Below, one piece after another: positions 7,984 to 15,134 of a DNA stretch of 45,722 nucleotides; position 1 is the first letter of the stretch, and each line of letters starts with the position of its first letter. Source of the stretch: Gammaproteobacteria bacterium (GTDB lineage: Bacteria; Pseudomonadota; Gammaproteobacteria; Steroidobacterales; Steroidobacteraceae); the NCBI GenBank assembly GCA_030037905.1, contig JASHPX010000352.1, positions 1 to 45,722 on the forward strand. The letters are read 5' to 3'. The notes beneath the pieces are model-generated. The model worked only from the letters and a program-made list of their open reading frames with translations, made no database searches and was not told the DNA's origin. Both the position numbers and the translations under genes were made by a program.

Positions 7984-9206
7984 AACGTCTGTACGTCTGG
8001 GTGCGTCGCGCAGCCGGCACCGCTCACCTCGTCGGTGAGCTCGTCACGACCGAACCCACGGCGAGCGGTCGCTTCGAGTGCGAGTTCGAGTACGCGACGG
8101 AGTGGAGCGCGGATCCGCATGCCTTTCCTCTCGATCCGGTGTCCTTGCCATTGCAGCCGCCCGGGCGACGCTTCCAGGCCGAACAGTTTTATCCACCTCT
8201 TGCGGTGTTCGAGGACTGTCTTCCAGACGATTGGGGCAGGCGTCTGCTGTCGAAGGCGCTCAGTCTGGAGGGCCAAACGGCTTCGCCGCCGCAGATGCTA
8301 CAGGCCTTAGCGGGAGGAGGACCTGGCGCGCTGATGTTCACAGACGGATCATTGCCGCCAAGCCCGGCCGCTACGCCGCCCACGCAGTCCCTCTCCGGTC
8401 TGCTTTCTGCGGCTACGCGCTTCGAGGCTGGCACGCTGCCCCCGGGTGATGCGTTTCGTGAGCTGTTGGAAGGCAGCAGCCGCGCTGGTGGCGCGCGTCC
8501 GAAGGCGCTCATTCACGATAGCAAGGGCGAGTGGCTCGCCAAGTTCCCGAGCCGCAGCCGCGATGGCATATTCGACGTCGTAGGTCTCGAAGCGACTTGC
8601 CTGCAGCTCGCCAGGCGAGCAGGGCTCGTCGTTCCGGACATGCGCTTGCAATCCGTCGGCAGACGACGCGTGCTTCTGGTGCGCCGTTTCGACGTCACGG
8701 AGCAGGGCGGCCGCACCCACATGATCAGCATGCGCACGCTCTGCAGAGAACGTCCTGGCATTGACGTGACCAGCTACACCGATCTCGCCCGTATATTGAA
8801 GAAGTACTCGGCATCGCCAGCGGAAGATGTCGCCGCGCTGTTCCGGCACATGGCCTTCAATGCAGCGACCGGGAACGTAGACGATCATCTCAAAAACTTC
8901 TGGATGCTCAATACCTTGTCGGGATATCGCCTGGCTCCTGCCTTCGATCTCGTACCCGACATCGCCGAGCGACGCGAGCACACCCTTTCCTTTCAGTACG
9001 ACCACGGGTGTCCGACACGGGCGATACTCCTGGCGATCGCGCAGGACTGGCGCGTAGCGCAGGCGCAGGGCTGCGTGGACGACATCGTGCGGGCGGTCAG
9101 TCGGTTTCGCGCGACTGCACGCAAGCTCGCGGTCCGGAGCGGCAGGGGCCTGGATCTCATTTCGGCGGATGTGCGGCGGCGGGTTGAATTACTGAATGGT
9201 CCCTAG
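7980..9206 (+). CDS. HipA-like serine/threonine kinase toxin
   Basis: This 408-residue protein has the HipA layout: an N-terminal subdomain 1 (about 1-110) and a kinase fold. Motifs are the glycine-rich GGARPKALI, LLVRRFDV, the catalytic NVDDHLKNFWML (HxDxxxxN-equivalent of this family) and AFDLVPDI (DFG-like metal motif). HipA kinases phosphorylate targets such as glutamyl-tRNA synthetase and induce growth arrest; the target here is unknown. Start ATG 7980 overlaps the antitoxin stop. The longer track start at 7860 lies inside the antitoxin gene. The core looks complete and potentially functional. Confidence 0.88.
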   Translation: MKRLYVWVRRAAGTAHLVGELVTTEPTASGRFECEFEYATEWSADPHAFPLDPVSLPLQPPGRRFQAEQFYPPLAVFEDCLPDDWGRRLLSKALSLEGQTASPPQMLQALAGGGPGALMFTDGSLPPSPAATPPTQSLSGLLSAATRFEAGTLPPGDAFRELLEGSSRAGGARPKALIHDSKGEWLAKFPSRSRDGIFDVVGLEATCLQLARRAGLVVPDMRLQSVGRRRVLLVRRFDVTEQGGRTHMISMRTLCRERPGIDVTSYTDLARILKKYSASPAEDVAALFRHMAFNAATGNVDDHLKNFWMLNTLSGYRLAPAFDLVPDIAERREHTLSFQYDHGCPTRAILLAIAQDWRVAQAQGCVDDIVRAVSRFRATARKLAVRSGRGLDLISADVRRRVELLNGP

Positions 9207-9539
9207 AGCGCCGCGCCGCTACCGTAGGGACGCGCTCAGATGACGGGGTAGCGTGCACTGGTCGTACGGCTGGTTGTCAGGGAGATGTGCCTGCCTGCCA
9301 CCCGTAGCTCACTGACGGTGTAGGAGGTGGTCCGTAGACGGGGACCGGTCGGTTGAACACTCTGGGCGCTTCCTGCTACGGGAGCTACTGCAATGCCAAG
9401 AACCTGCATCCCACAGTATGAAGTCGGCGGACAGCCGTCCGAGGGGAAACCATGGAGCGCAGCAATTCCCTCTTGCTGCGCTGCCGGCGCACTGTTGCAT
9501 CCGCAGCCAGGTTGTCCGGTTGAGAGATAGCCGACCCTT
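9207..9539. other. 333-bp gene-free stretch with strong local hairpins
   Basis: No convincing coding region is present; the minus-strand track ORF 9236-9667 runs antisense-like into the PIN gene and matches nothing I know. The DNA is rich in short inverted repeats: a perfect 9-bp stem GCGCAGCAA/TTGCTGCGC with a 7-base loop (about 9457-9481), CGGAC-AGCC-GTCCG just before it, and GGTCC...GGACC near 9330. It may be a structured RNA, a terminator cluster for hipA, or the relic of a lost element. Confidence 0.4.
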
Positions 9540-9923
9540 TCAGCAAGACACGACGGCGATCCGCTTCCCGCTCCTGGACACCAGGCGTGCGATATCGTCC
9601 GGGTCGCTGGTGAGAATCCGGTCTCCGGAATGGGCGACCAGCGTGACCGTCGCATCGATGGGGTCATCCGTACCGGCCCCGGCGAGCAGCGCTCCCGCGT
9701 CGCGGCCCATCCGCTCGTCGACGGGACATACGTCTACTGCTCGCAGGAATCTGGCGAGGCGCGCCTGCTGGCCGCCCGAGCTTCGCCATACCTGGGCGAT
9801 CACAATGGCGCTCGTGCGCAGGTCGAGGCCGTGAATTTGCGCGATACGCAGCCGTGCGATCATGGATCGATCGTCCCTATCGACGGCGATGAGAGCACCG
9901 GCATCCAGGACGAGGGCGCTCAC
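9540..9923 (-). CDS. PIN-domain toxin, VapC-like
   Basis: This is a 127-residue PIN-domain ribonuclease. Acidic residues are in the expected places: VLDAGALIAVDRDD at the N-terminus, the central DERMGRDAG, and the C-terminal DDPIDATVTLVAHSGDRILTSDPDDI block. VapC toxins cleave tRNA or rRNA; the target is unknown. It starts at GTG 9923 and overlaps the upstream antitoxin stop by four bases (GTGA), so the pair is translationally coupled. It is transcribed opposite to the adjacent hipBA-like operon. Confidence 0.85.
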   Translation of the reverse strand: MSALVLDAGALIAVDRDDRSMIARLRIAQIHGLDLRTSAIVIAQVWRSSGGQQARLARFLRAVDVCPVDERMGRDAGALLAGAGTDDPIDATVTLVAHSGDRILTSDPDDIARLVSRSGKRIAVVSC

Positions 9924-10168
9924 CGATGAGACTTGCTCGCGGCACCGAATCCGAGCTCACGTTCTGCGCGGCTCAGTTCGGCCGCGCTCAGAGCGCCGTG
10001 TTTCCTTTCCCAGGCATCCAGGCATTCCCCCAGGGCCTCGGCCCGCAGTCTGGCCGCCGCCGCTCGGGCCAGCCATGAGGATAACCCCGTACCCGCCTTG
10101 CGGGCGGCGGCGCGCACCCGGTCTCCCAGGTCGGCTTCGAACGAAATGCTGATCTTGTCGACTTTCAC
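9920..10168 (-). CDS. Antitoxin of the VapC-like PIN toxin (RHH-type)
   Basis: The 82-residue protein has an N-terminal beta-strand/helix pattern (MKVDKISISFEADLGDRVRAAARKAG) typical of ribbon-helix-helix DNA-binding antitoxins. A C-terminal helix (about 45-75) would wrap the toxin. It starts with GTG 10168 and is immediately upstream of, and overlapping, the toxin. The duplicated TACCRCGGTA boxes just before its start are the probable autoregulatory operator. Confidence 0.8.
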   Translation of the reverse strand: MKVDKISISFEADLGDRVRAAARKAGTGLSSWLARAAAARLRAEALGECLDAWERKHGALSAAELSRAERELGFGAASKSHR

Positions 10169-10178
10169 AATGCCATCT

Positions 10179-10205
10179 TACCACGGTATGTCCTACCGCG
10201 GTAGG
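10179..10205 (-). promoter_or_regulatory. Twin palindromic operator boxes of the PIN/RHH module
   Basis: Two TACCRCGGTA boxes (10179-10188 and 10194-10203) are spaced 15 bp centre to centre. The second is embedded in a perfect 14-bp palindrome, CCTACCGCGGTAGG. They lie 11 bp upstream of the antitoxin start, as expected for cooperative RHH binding. Confidence 0.65.
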
Positions 10206-10368
10206 AATACGTGTGCACGCACAGAACAGTCACCCTCTGATCGCCGCAGACGGCGAAGATAGATAATAGCCGCACCCTCGGCACTGCCATGAACAGCCTC
10301 GCGCTCCCAGCGACACCACAGGCGCTGTACCATGCTCCTCATCAGAGCTGTCTTTCCGGGAGGCTACA

Positions 10369-10692
10369 TTGATTTTCGAAGTGGCACAGATACGCATCAA
10401 GACAGGACAGGCGGCAGCATTCGAGGCGGCCTATCGCCAGGCGCAGCAACAGCTTGCCGCAGCAGAAGGCTACATCGCGCACGAATTGCGGCGCTGCCTG
10501 GAACAGCCCGATCAATATCTGCTATTAGTGCACTGGCGTCGTCTCGAGGATCATACGGTCGGCTTTCGCGGCTCACCGCACTTTCAGGAATGGCGGCGGC
10601 TCATTGGGCCATTCTTCGATGGACCGCCGAGCGTCGTGCATTATCAATCGCTGGATGAGCACGAGCTTGGGGCCGCAGATCGAGCGGGCTGA
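10369..10692 (+). CDS. Antibiotic biosynthesis monooxygenase (ABM)-domain protein
   Basis: The 107-residue dimeric alpha/beta-barrel-type ABM protein contains FEVAQIRIKTGQAAAFE, the central AAAEGYIAHELRRCLEQPDQYLLLVHW, and the C-terminal FQEWRRLIGPFFDGPPSVVHY. ABM proteins are small cofactor-free monooxygenases or haem/quinol-modifying enzymes; the substrate cannot be assigned. The start is TTG 10369, supported by GGGAGG five bases upstream; no in-frame ATG is near. It is a lone gene within the TA-rich stretch. Confidence 0.8.
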   Translation: MIFEVAQIRIKTGQAAAFEAAYRQAQQQLAAAEGYIAHELRRCLEQPDQYLLLVHWRRLEDHTVGFRGSPHFQEWRRLIGPFFDGPPSVVHYQSLDEHELGAADRAG

Positions 10693-11127
10693 TCAGGTAT
10701 TTGGGAACCCGATGCGCAATGAGCCGCTGGCTCGCGCCCAGCACGGGATCGCGGGCGAGCGCAGCGAGCGCGTCGAACCACTCGGGCATCCGCCGGATCA
10801 GCGGCCACCAGGGGTCTTCCGGGCTCGCGTGAACCTGCCGCGCCTCGATGTCGCGGGCGATCTCACCGCGGTAGCGCTCACGTTCCTCTCGCCGCATATC
10901 GCATCCAATGGGAATGACAGGTACCCGTGGATTGTTGCGCCTTGCGTGAGTGTTGCCGTGAGCTCGATCACCTCCGGGCCACCGACCCCGAGACGCGCAT
11001 CACGCGGTGCCGTCCAGGATTGCGCCGCAGTCGTCTGCCAGCGTGGCCTCGCGCCGCCCCGCGCGCTGCTGGCGCCGGCGCTCCGCCAGATTGACCCGGG
11101 CCCCTGCCGTGAATACAATTCGTTAGC
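10693..11127. other. 435-bp stretch with possible decayed coding sequence
   Basis: There is no intact gene. On the minus strand, fragments in different frames look protein-like. One is VIELTATLTQGATIHGYLSF (about 10905-10965), which resembles the start of a small hypothetical protein often paired with an antitoxin-like gene. Another, in a shifted frame, is MRREERERYRGEIARDIEARQ followed by EDPWWPLIRRMPEWFDAL (10601-10897 ORF). A further minus-strand piece, LAERRRQQRAG, ends at a TGA near 10990. I read this as a frameshifted remnant. Coding cannot be proven by eye. Confidence 0.3.
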
Positions 11128-11340
11128 ATGGGTCATACAATTACAGTACGTATTGAAAAGGCGCTCGCCCAGTGGCTCGAGGAGACTGCGCGTCGCACGG
11201 GACGCTCCCAGGGAGAGATCGTGCGCGAGCAGCTCCATCGTGCGCGCTCACAGAAGGGTGAGCGCCGGTTTCTACGACTGGCCGGTTGCATCGACGGCCC
11301 GCCCGATCTCTCCTCCCGAAAGGGTTTCTCACGGGGATGA
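11128..11340 (+). CDS. CopG/RHH-type antitoxin
   Basis: This 70-residue ribbon-helix-helix protein starts with the strand HTITVRIEKALAQWLEETA, then the helix pair RRTGRSQGEIVREQLHRA. The acidic/proline tail (DGPPDLSSRKGF) is the likely toxin-binding segment. Its stop overlaps the start of the downstream PIN gene (ATGA 11337-11340). It should repress its own promoter and neutralise the toxin. Confidence 0.85.
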   Translation: MGHTITVRIEKALAQWLEETARRTGRSQGEIVREQLHRARSQKGERRFLRLAGCIDGPPDLSSRKGFSRG

Positions 11341-11744
11341 GGGGCATTGCCGATACGGGCTTGCTGGTTGGCTTTGCCAATCGGCGCGACCAACATCATC
11401 GCTGGGCCGTATCGATTGCCGAGCAAGTCGAGGAGCCGCTGCTGACATGCGAGGCTGTGCTTGCCGAGGCGGTATTTCACCTGGGCAGCGCATCAGTCGT
11501 GTTCGACATGCTCTCTGATGGTTTCGTCACGATTGCGTTCGACTGCGCGGCACATGTCCTGCAGCTGCAGGCATTGGCGAAGCGCTACTCGGATCGCAGC
11601 CCGGACCTGGCGGATCTGTGCCTGATCCGCATGAGCGAGCTGCATCCGAAGCTGCCGGTCATTACCGTCGACCGGGAGGACTTCCGCGTATATCGGCGCA
11701 ATAAGCGCGAGGTGATTCCGCTGATTTGTCCGACTCGGGAATGA
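11337..11744 (+). CDS. PIN-domain toxin, VapC-like
   Basis: This is a 135-residue PIN ribonuclease with ADTGLLVGFANRRDQHH (first Asp), CEAVLAEAVFHLG (Glu), and SPDLADLCLIRM and VITVDREDFRVYRR (distal Asp residues). All acidic positions of a functional PIN domain seem present. The start ATG 11337 overlaps the antitoxin stop; the track's earlier start at 11286 lies inside the antitoxin. With the upstream RHH gene it forms a complete VapBC-type module. Confidence 0.88.
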   Translation: MRGIADTGLLVGFANRRDQHHRWAVSIAEQVEEPLLTCEAVLAEAVFHLGSASVVFDMLSDGFVTIAFDCAAHVLQLQALAKRYSDRSPDLADLCLIRMSELHPKLPVITVDREDFRVYRRNKREVIPLICPTRE

Positions 11745-11807
11745 ACGTTAGCCGCCGAGAGCGCGCCGATTGCGCGGCGCTCGTCCTCGCTGCCGCACGT
11801 CGCCTCC

Positions 11808-12035
11808 ATGCCGTATTTGGGCATGGATTCGAAATGCCTCAACGCAAACACCCTAACGATTACCCCGGAGACCCTCGCCCTCATCGCCGGGATCGACGAA
11901 TTCAAGGGAGTGTGCACCAAGCTCGAGCGCGAAAGGCTCATCGTAGCGCAATTACCGGATCTGTCAGTGCGCATCCTGGATTTCGCGCGTAACCACAGAC
12001 GCGGGCCAGCGCAGGGATGCCGGGGCGCTCGCTAG
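11808..12035 (+). pseudogene. Fic family gene remnant with the catalytic core deleted
   Basis: The 75-residue ORF joins two ends of a Fic-domain AMPylase. The N-terminal signature ITPETLALIAGIDEFKG normally precedes several hundred residues including HPFxDGNGR. Here it runs straight into KLERERLIVAQLPDLSVRILDFARNH, the segment that in Fic proteins leads into the C-terminal winged helix. The Fic motif and the end of the winged helix are absent. It is therefore an internally deleted, C-terminally degraded relic, probably of another toxin. Family assignment rests on recognising these two flanking segments. Confidence 0.7.
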
Positions 12036-12077
12036 CTTGCGTCGGTCGTGAGGACCACCGGGCTGACTGAAGCAATC

Positions 12078-12530
12078 ATGAACATCGGTTTGATCTCCGA
12101 CACGCACGGGTTGCTGCGACCCGAGGCCCTGCAAGCACTCACGGGGGTGCAGCAGATCATTCACGCCGGTGACGTCGGCACCGTCCGGGTGCTCGAGCAA
12201 CTGCGTATCGTGGCACCGCTGCACGCGGTGCGCGGGAACAACGACCACGGCGAATGGGCGCAGGCTTTGCCGCCGCAGCTCGTCCTGCAGTTCGAGCGCG
12301 TGCGGATCTGTGTGATCCATGATCTGAAGGAACTGGAGCCAGACCCGGCAACGGCCAGCTTCCAGGTCGTCATCGCCGGTCACTCGCATGTGCCGAACGT
12401 TTCCGAACGAGGCGGTGTGCTATTCGTCAATCCCGGCAGCGCCGGCCCGCGGCGCTTCAAACTGCCGGTGACGCTGGGCTACCTGACGGTTCATGACGGC
12501 GTTGCACGCGCCCGGATACGCCAACTCTGA
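12078..12530 (+). CDS. YfcE/MJ0936-type metallophosphoesterase
   Basis: The compact 150-residue phosphodiesterase carries the motifs GLISDTHG (D-x-H), IIHAGDVG (GD), AVRGNNDHG (GNND), VIAGHSHVPN (GHSH) and NPGSAGPRR. These are typical of the YfcE family, which hydrolyses phosphodiester model substrates in a metal-dependent way; the physiological substrate is unknown. ATG 12078 (MNIGLISDTHG) is the natural start; the track start (12048) adds a non-conserved leader. It appears to be a housekeeping-type gene stranded among TA modules. Confidence 0.9.
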   Translation: MNIGLISDTHGLLRPEALQALTGVQQIIHAGDVGTVRVLEQLRIVAPLHAVRGNNDHGEWAQALPPQLVLQFERVRICVIHDLKELEPDPATASFQVVIAGHSHVPNVSERGGVLFVNPGSAGPRRFKLPVTLGYLTVHDGVARARIRQL

Positions 12531-12586
12531 TCGACTGGCCCCTGACGGCAACTTGCTACAAGGTGCTACATATACTACGGTTGGCC

Positions 12587-12835
12587 ATGGATCGAATTAT
12601 CACTCAGCGGGAGCTGCGCAATCAGTCCGCGGCTGTCCTTCGAGAAGTGCAAGCCGGTCGGACCCTCATCGTCTCTCGTAACGGCACGCCCGTGGCAGAG
12701 CTCCGGCCCATTCGCCCGCGCCGATTCGTGCCCCGGGCCACCGTGGCTGAAGCAGCGTCTCGAGCACCTCGAGTCGATGCAGCCCGCTTCCGAGGGGATC
12801 TGGATGCCGTGATCGACCAGCGCATCGACGACTGA
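12587..12835 (+). CDS. Phd/YefM-type antitoxin
   Basis: The 82-residue Phd/YefM fold protein reads ITQRELRNQSAAVLREVQAGRTLIV, then SRNGTPVAELRPI, which is the conserved DNA-binding and dimer core. The tail (VDAARFRGDLDAVIDQRIDD) is a typical toxin-wrapping helix. ATG 12587 is preferred over the track start 12563. The promoter region carries TGCTAC direct repeats and a -10-like TATACT (12570s). It precedes a PIN gene whose start codon appears lost. Confidence 0.85.
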   Translation: MDRIITQRELRNQSAAVLREVQAGRTLIVSRNGTPVAELRPIRPRRFVPRATVAEAASRAPRVDAARFRGDLDAVIDQRIDD

Positions 12836-12851
12836 TCCCACACGCGGGCTC

Positions 12852-13229
12852 CTGGATACATCCGCGGTGACCGATCACGACCTGATCGATCCGGGATTGC
12901 TACCTGATCAGTCCGCCACCGCCGCCATGACCCTTGCCGAGCTCGCCGCGGGCCCGCACGCCACCGAAGACCCAGAGGAACGGGCTCGACGCCAGGATCG
13001 ACTGCAGTGGGCGACAGCAACGTGGGAACCGCTGCCATTTGATGCCGAAGCCGCCCGCATGTATGGCCGGATGTTCGCGGCAGCGCGTACTGCCGGGCAA
13101 AAGAGCCGCTCAAGGTTGGCGGACTTGCTCGTCGCGGCGACGGCCGCCGCAAACGGCCTGCCGGTCTACACGCGCAATCCTTCGGACTTTGAAGCGCTGA
13201 AGGGGATTATCAAAGTGGTGCCTCTCTGA
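12852..13229 (+). CDS. PIN-domain toxin, VapC-like, with no conventional start codon
   Basis: The PIN sequence is intact from TRGLLDTSAV (first catalytic Asp) through MTLAELAAGPHA, RLADLLVAATAAANGLPVYTRNPSDFEAL. The track starts at GTG 12867, which would remove the LLDTSA strand and the first Asp. The frame is open back to 12813 after a TGA at 12810, but that interval has no ATG, GTG or TTG. The only near-cognate option is CTG 12852 (giving MDTSAV). Homologues normally begin with a few residues before RGLLDTS, so the start was probably mutated. The toxin may be silenced or poorly expressed. It sits directly behind the Phd-type antitoxin. Confidence 0.7.
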   Translation: MDTSAVTDHDLIDPGLLPDQSATAAMTLAELAAGPHATEDPEERARRQDRLQWATATWEPLPFDAEAARMYGRMFAAARTAGQKSRSRLADLLVAATAAANGLPVYTRNPSDFEALKGIIKVVPL

Positions 13230-13420
13230 CGAGAGCTCACTCGTCACGCTCGAGCCATGCTCTTTCCACGGTCGCACGCCGTCCTGTGCTCAGACGTTAG
13301 CCTGGAGGACCTCGCGCGAAAGGAACCAGGCCCATACCTGGCTCGGCAGGCTTGGGTTCTCTCATGATGCCGCGTCGGTCGCAAGCCGGCTGCTCAACGC
13401 CATTGAAATTAGGCGCTCAT

Positions 13421-13471
13421 ATATGCTATATAAAGCATTCAATCTATTATGAATAGCTTTATATAGCATAT
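13421..13471 (+). promoter_or_regulatory. 51-bp palindromic operator/promoter overlapping the start of the second hipB-like gene
   Basis: Perfect 15-bp arms, ATATGCTATATAAAG (13421-13435) and CTTTATATAGCATAT (13457-13471), flank an AT-rich centre with partial symmetry (CATTC/GAATAG). The right arm includes the first two bases of ATG 13470. Repressor binding here would cover promoter and start codon together. It is strikingly AT-rich against the GC-rich surroundings. Confidence 0.75.
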
Positions 13472-13814
13472 GGCGCGCACAAGAACCCGGCTTCTGAGCT
13501 CTCCGCCTTACCCCGTTGAGACCGCTCTGCGTCGATTGGGGTCGAACCTGCGAACGGCACGGCTGGCACGTAACCTGACGCTCGACGAAGTCGCCGAGAA
13601 AATCGGAACCGGCAGGCGCGCCGTGGCAGACGCCGAGAGGGGGCGTCCGGGAACTGCGGCCGCAGTGTATCTGGCACTGCTTTGGACCTACGACCTGATG
13701 AGCCCCGTATTGCAGATCGCGGACCCCGCCGCCGATGCGGTGGGCCTCGCCTCGGTCGCACGCCGCGAGCGCGCCCGCACGAGCACCTCCGCGGGTCTCG
13801 ACAACGACTTCTAA
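13470..13814 (+). CDS. XRE-family antitoxin, HipB-like (second module)
   Basis: The 114-residue protein has a helix-turn-helix at about residues 18-75 (LGSNLRTARLARNLTLDEVAEKIG, then RRAVADAERG). A disordered, Arg-rich linker and acidic tail (GLDNDF) follow. It lies 6 bp upstream of a HipA-like kinase gene. The start ATG lies within the right arm of the upstream palindrome and no Shine-Dalgarno is visible. Leaderless or weak translation of the antitoxin is therefore possible, which would be unusual for this gene order. Confidence 0.82.
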   Translation: MARTRTRLLSSPPYPVETALRRLGSNLRTARLARNLTLDEVAEKIGTGRRAVADAERGRPGTAAAVYLALLWTYDLMSPVLQIADPAADAVGLASVARRERARTSTSAGLDNDF

Positions 13815-13820
13815 AAGCCC

Positions 13821-15074
13821 GTGCGTGAGTGCTTCGTTTACGTCGTGTTGCCCGGTGAGACCTCCTTCGTGCCGGCGGCCCGCTTCCAATGGCTGCCTGA
13901 TCAGGGAGGGCTGCCGCTCGGACGGCTGGTCTACGGCCGGCGCTACCTGGAGCGCCGCGATGCGGTGCCGCTTGACCCTTTCGAATTGCCGCTGACTCGG
14001 CGCATTTACGAGACACGCACGCTCGGAGGTGTCTTCGGTGCGCTACGGGATGCTGCTCCAGACCATTGGGGCAGGCGCGTGATCCAGCGCCACGTCAATG
14101 CCATTGACCTCCCGGAAATCGACTACCTGTTGCAGTCTCCAGATGATCGGGCCGGTGCACTCGGCTTCGAGCTCAATGCGCAGCCGCCGGCTCCAAAGCG
14201 TGTGTTCAACCAGACCGTCGACCTCGCGAAGCTGCAGACAATGGCCGATGCGATCCTCGCGGACGAGGAGCGCGCGCCGGGCGATCCTGTCGCGGCTCAG
14301 ATTGAAGAGCTGCTCCTCATGGTCACGTCGATGGGGGGCGCGCGTCCGAAGGTGGTCGTAGAGGCGGATGGTGCGCTGTGGATCGCAAAATTCAACTGCG
14401 CGAAGGACCGCTGGAACAACGCTCGCGTCGAGCATGCCATGCTTCGGCTCGCGGAGCGTTGCGGGCTTCGGGTGGCAACCTCGCGCATCGAGCCGGTTGG
14501 CGATCGCGACGTGCTGCTCGTGAGGCGCTTTGACCGCGATGCGAGCGATGCGGGCTATCGCCGCGCGCGTATGCTTTCGGGGCTGACATTACTGCGCGCC
14601 GGCGACTCGATCCATGATCGCGATCGATGGTCGTATCCGTCGCTTGCCGAAGAATTGCGCCGGCTGTCGGGGCGCCCCGCGGACGATGCGCAGGAGCTGT
14701 TCCGAAGGATGGCATTCAATGCGCTCATCTCAAACAGCGATGATCACCCGCGTAACCACGCATTCATTGCGTTCGGACAGGACTGGCAACTCTCGCCTGC
14801 GTATGACTTGACGCCGACCTCACCGCCTTCGGTCGAACGCCGCGACCTCGCGCTCGCCTGCGGCGATCAGGGTCGGCGCGCAAACGCCGAAAACCTTCTC
14901 TCTCAGAGTGGTCGGTTCCTGCTGTCCGGTGAGGCTGCCGTGAAGATGCTCGATGAGATGGAGGCGCAGGTTCGGGCCTGCTGGTACGAAGTCGCGCGGC
15001 GCGCAGGCGTCAGCGAGCGCGACTGCGAGCGGATCGCCGGGGCCTTCGCGTATCGCGGGTTCCGGTGCACCTGA
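13821..15074 (+). CDS. HipA-like kinase toxin (second module)
   Basis: This 417-residue HipA-family protein is distinct from the first copy. It has an N-terminal domain (LPLGRLVYGRRYLERRDAVP and GVFGALRDAAPDHWGRRV), then MGGARPKVVVEADG (ATP loop), LLVRRFDRD, FNALISNSDDHPRNHAF (catalytic loop) and LSPAYDLTPT (DFG-like). All kinase landmarks look intact. It starts at GTG 13821, just after the XRE antitoxin stop, and converges on the AAA ATPase gene. The substrate is unknown. Confidence 0.88.
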   Translation: MRECFVYVVLPGETSFVPAARFQWLPDQGGLPLGRLVYGRRYLERRDAVPLDPFELPLTRRIYETRTLGGVFGALRDAAPDHWGRRVIQRHVNAIDLPEIDYLLQSPDDRAGALGFELNAQPPAPKRVFNQTVDLAKLQTMADAILADEERAPGDPVAAQIEELLLMVTSMGGARPKVVVEADGALWIAKFNCAKDRWNNARVEHAMLRLAERCGLRVATSRIEPVGDRDVLLVRRFDRDASDAGYRRARMLSGLTLLRAGDSIHDRDRWSYPSLAEELRRLSGRPADDAQELFRRMAFNALISNSDDHPRNHAFIAFGQDWQLSPAYDLTPTSPPSVERRDLALACGDQGRRANAENLLSQSGRFLLSGEAAVKMLDEMEAQVRACWYEVARRAGVSERDCERIAGAFAYRGFRCT

Positions 15075-15134
15075 CGTCCGGCGTAACTTGGCCAATGCGT
15101 ACCTTGCGCACCCGACATGGCTGAAGCTCGCCCG

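Noticed and set aside
9236-9667. 143-residue minus-strand ORF as a gene
   Set aside because: It runs out of frame through the C-terminal part of the PIN toxin gene; the remainder is Ser/Thr/Ala low-complexity and overlaps the hairpin-rich segment.
11121-13301. CGTTAGC at 11121, 11746 and 13295 as integron attC core sites around TA cassettes
   Set aside because: The 7-mer does not fit GTTRRRY, no paired RYYYAAC box with a foldable arm is seen, there is no integron integrase, and several copies of a 7-mer are expected by chance in 45 kb.
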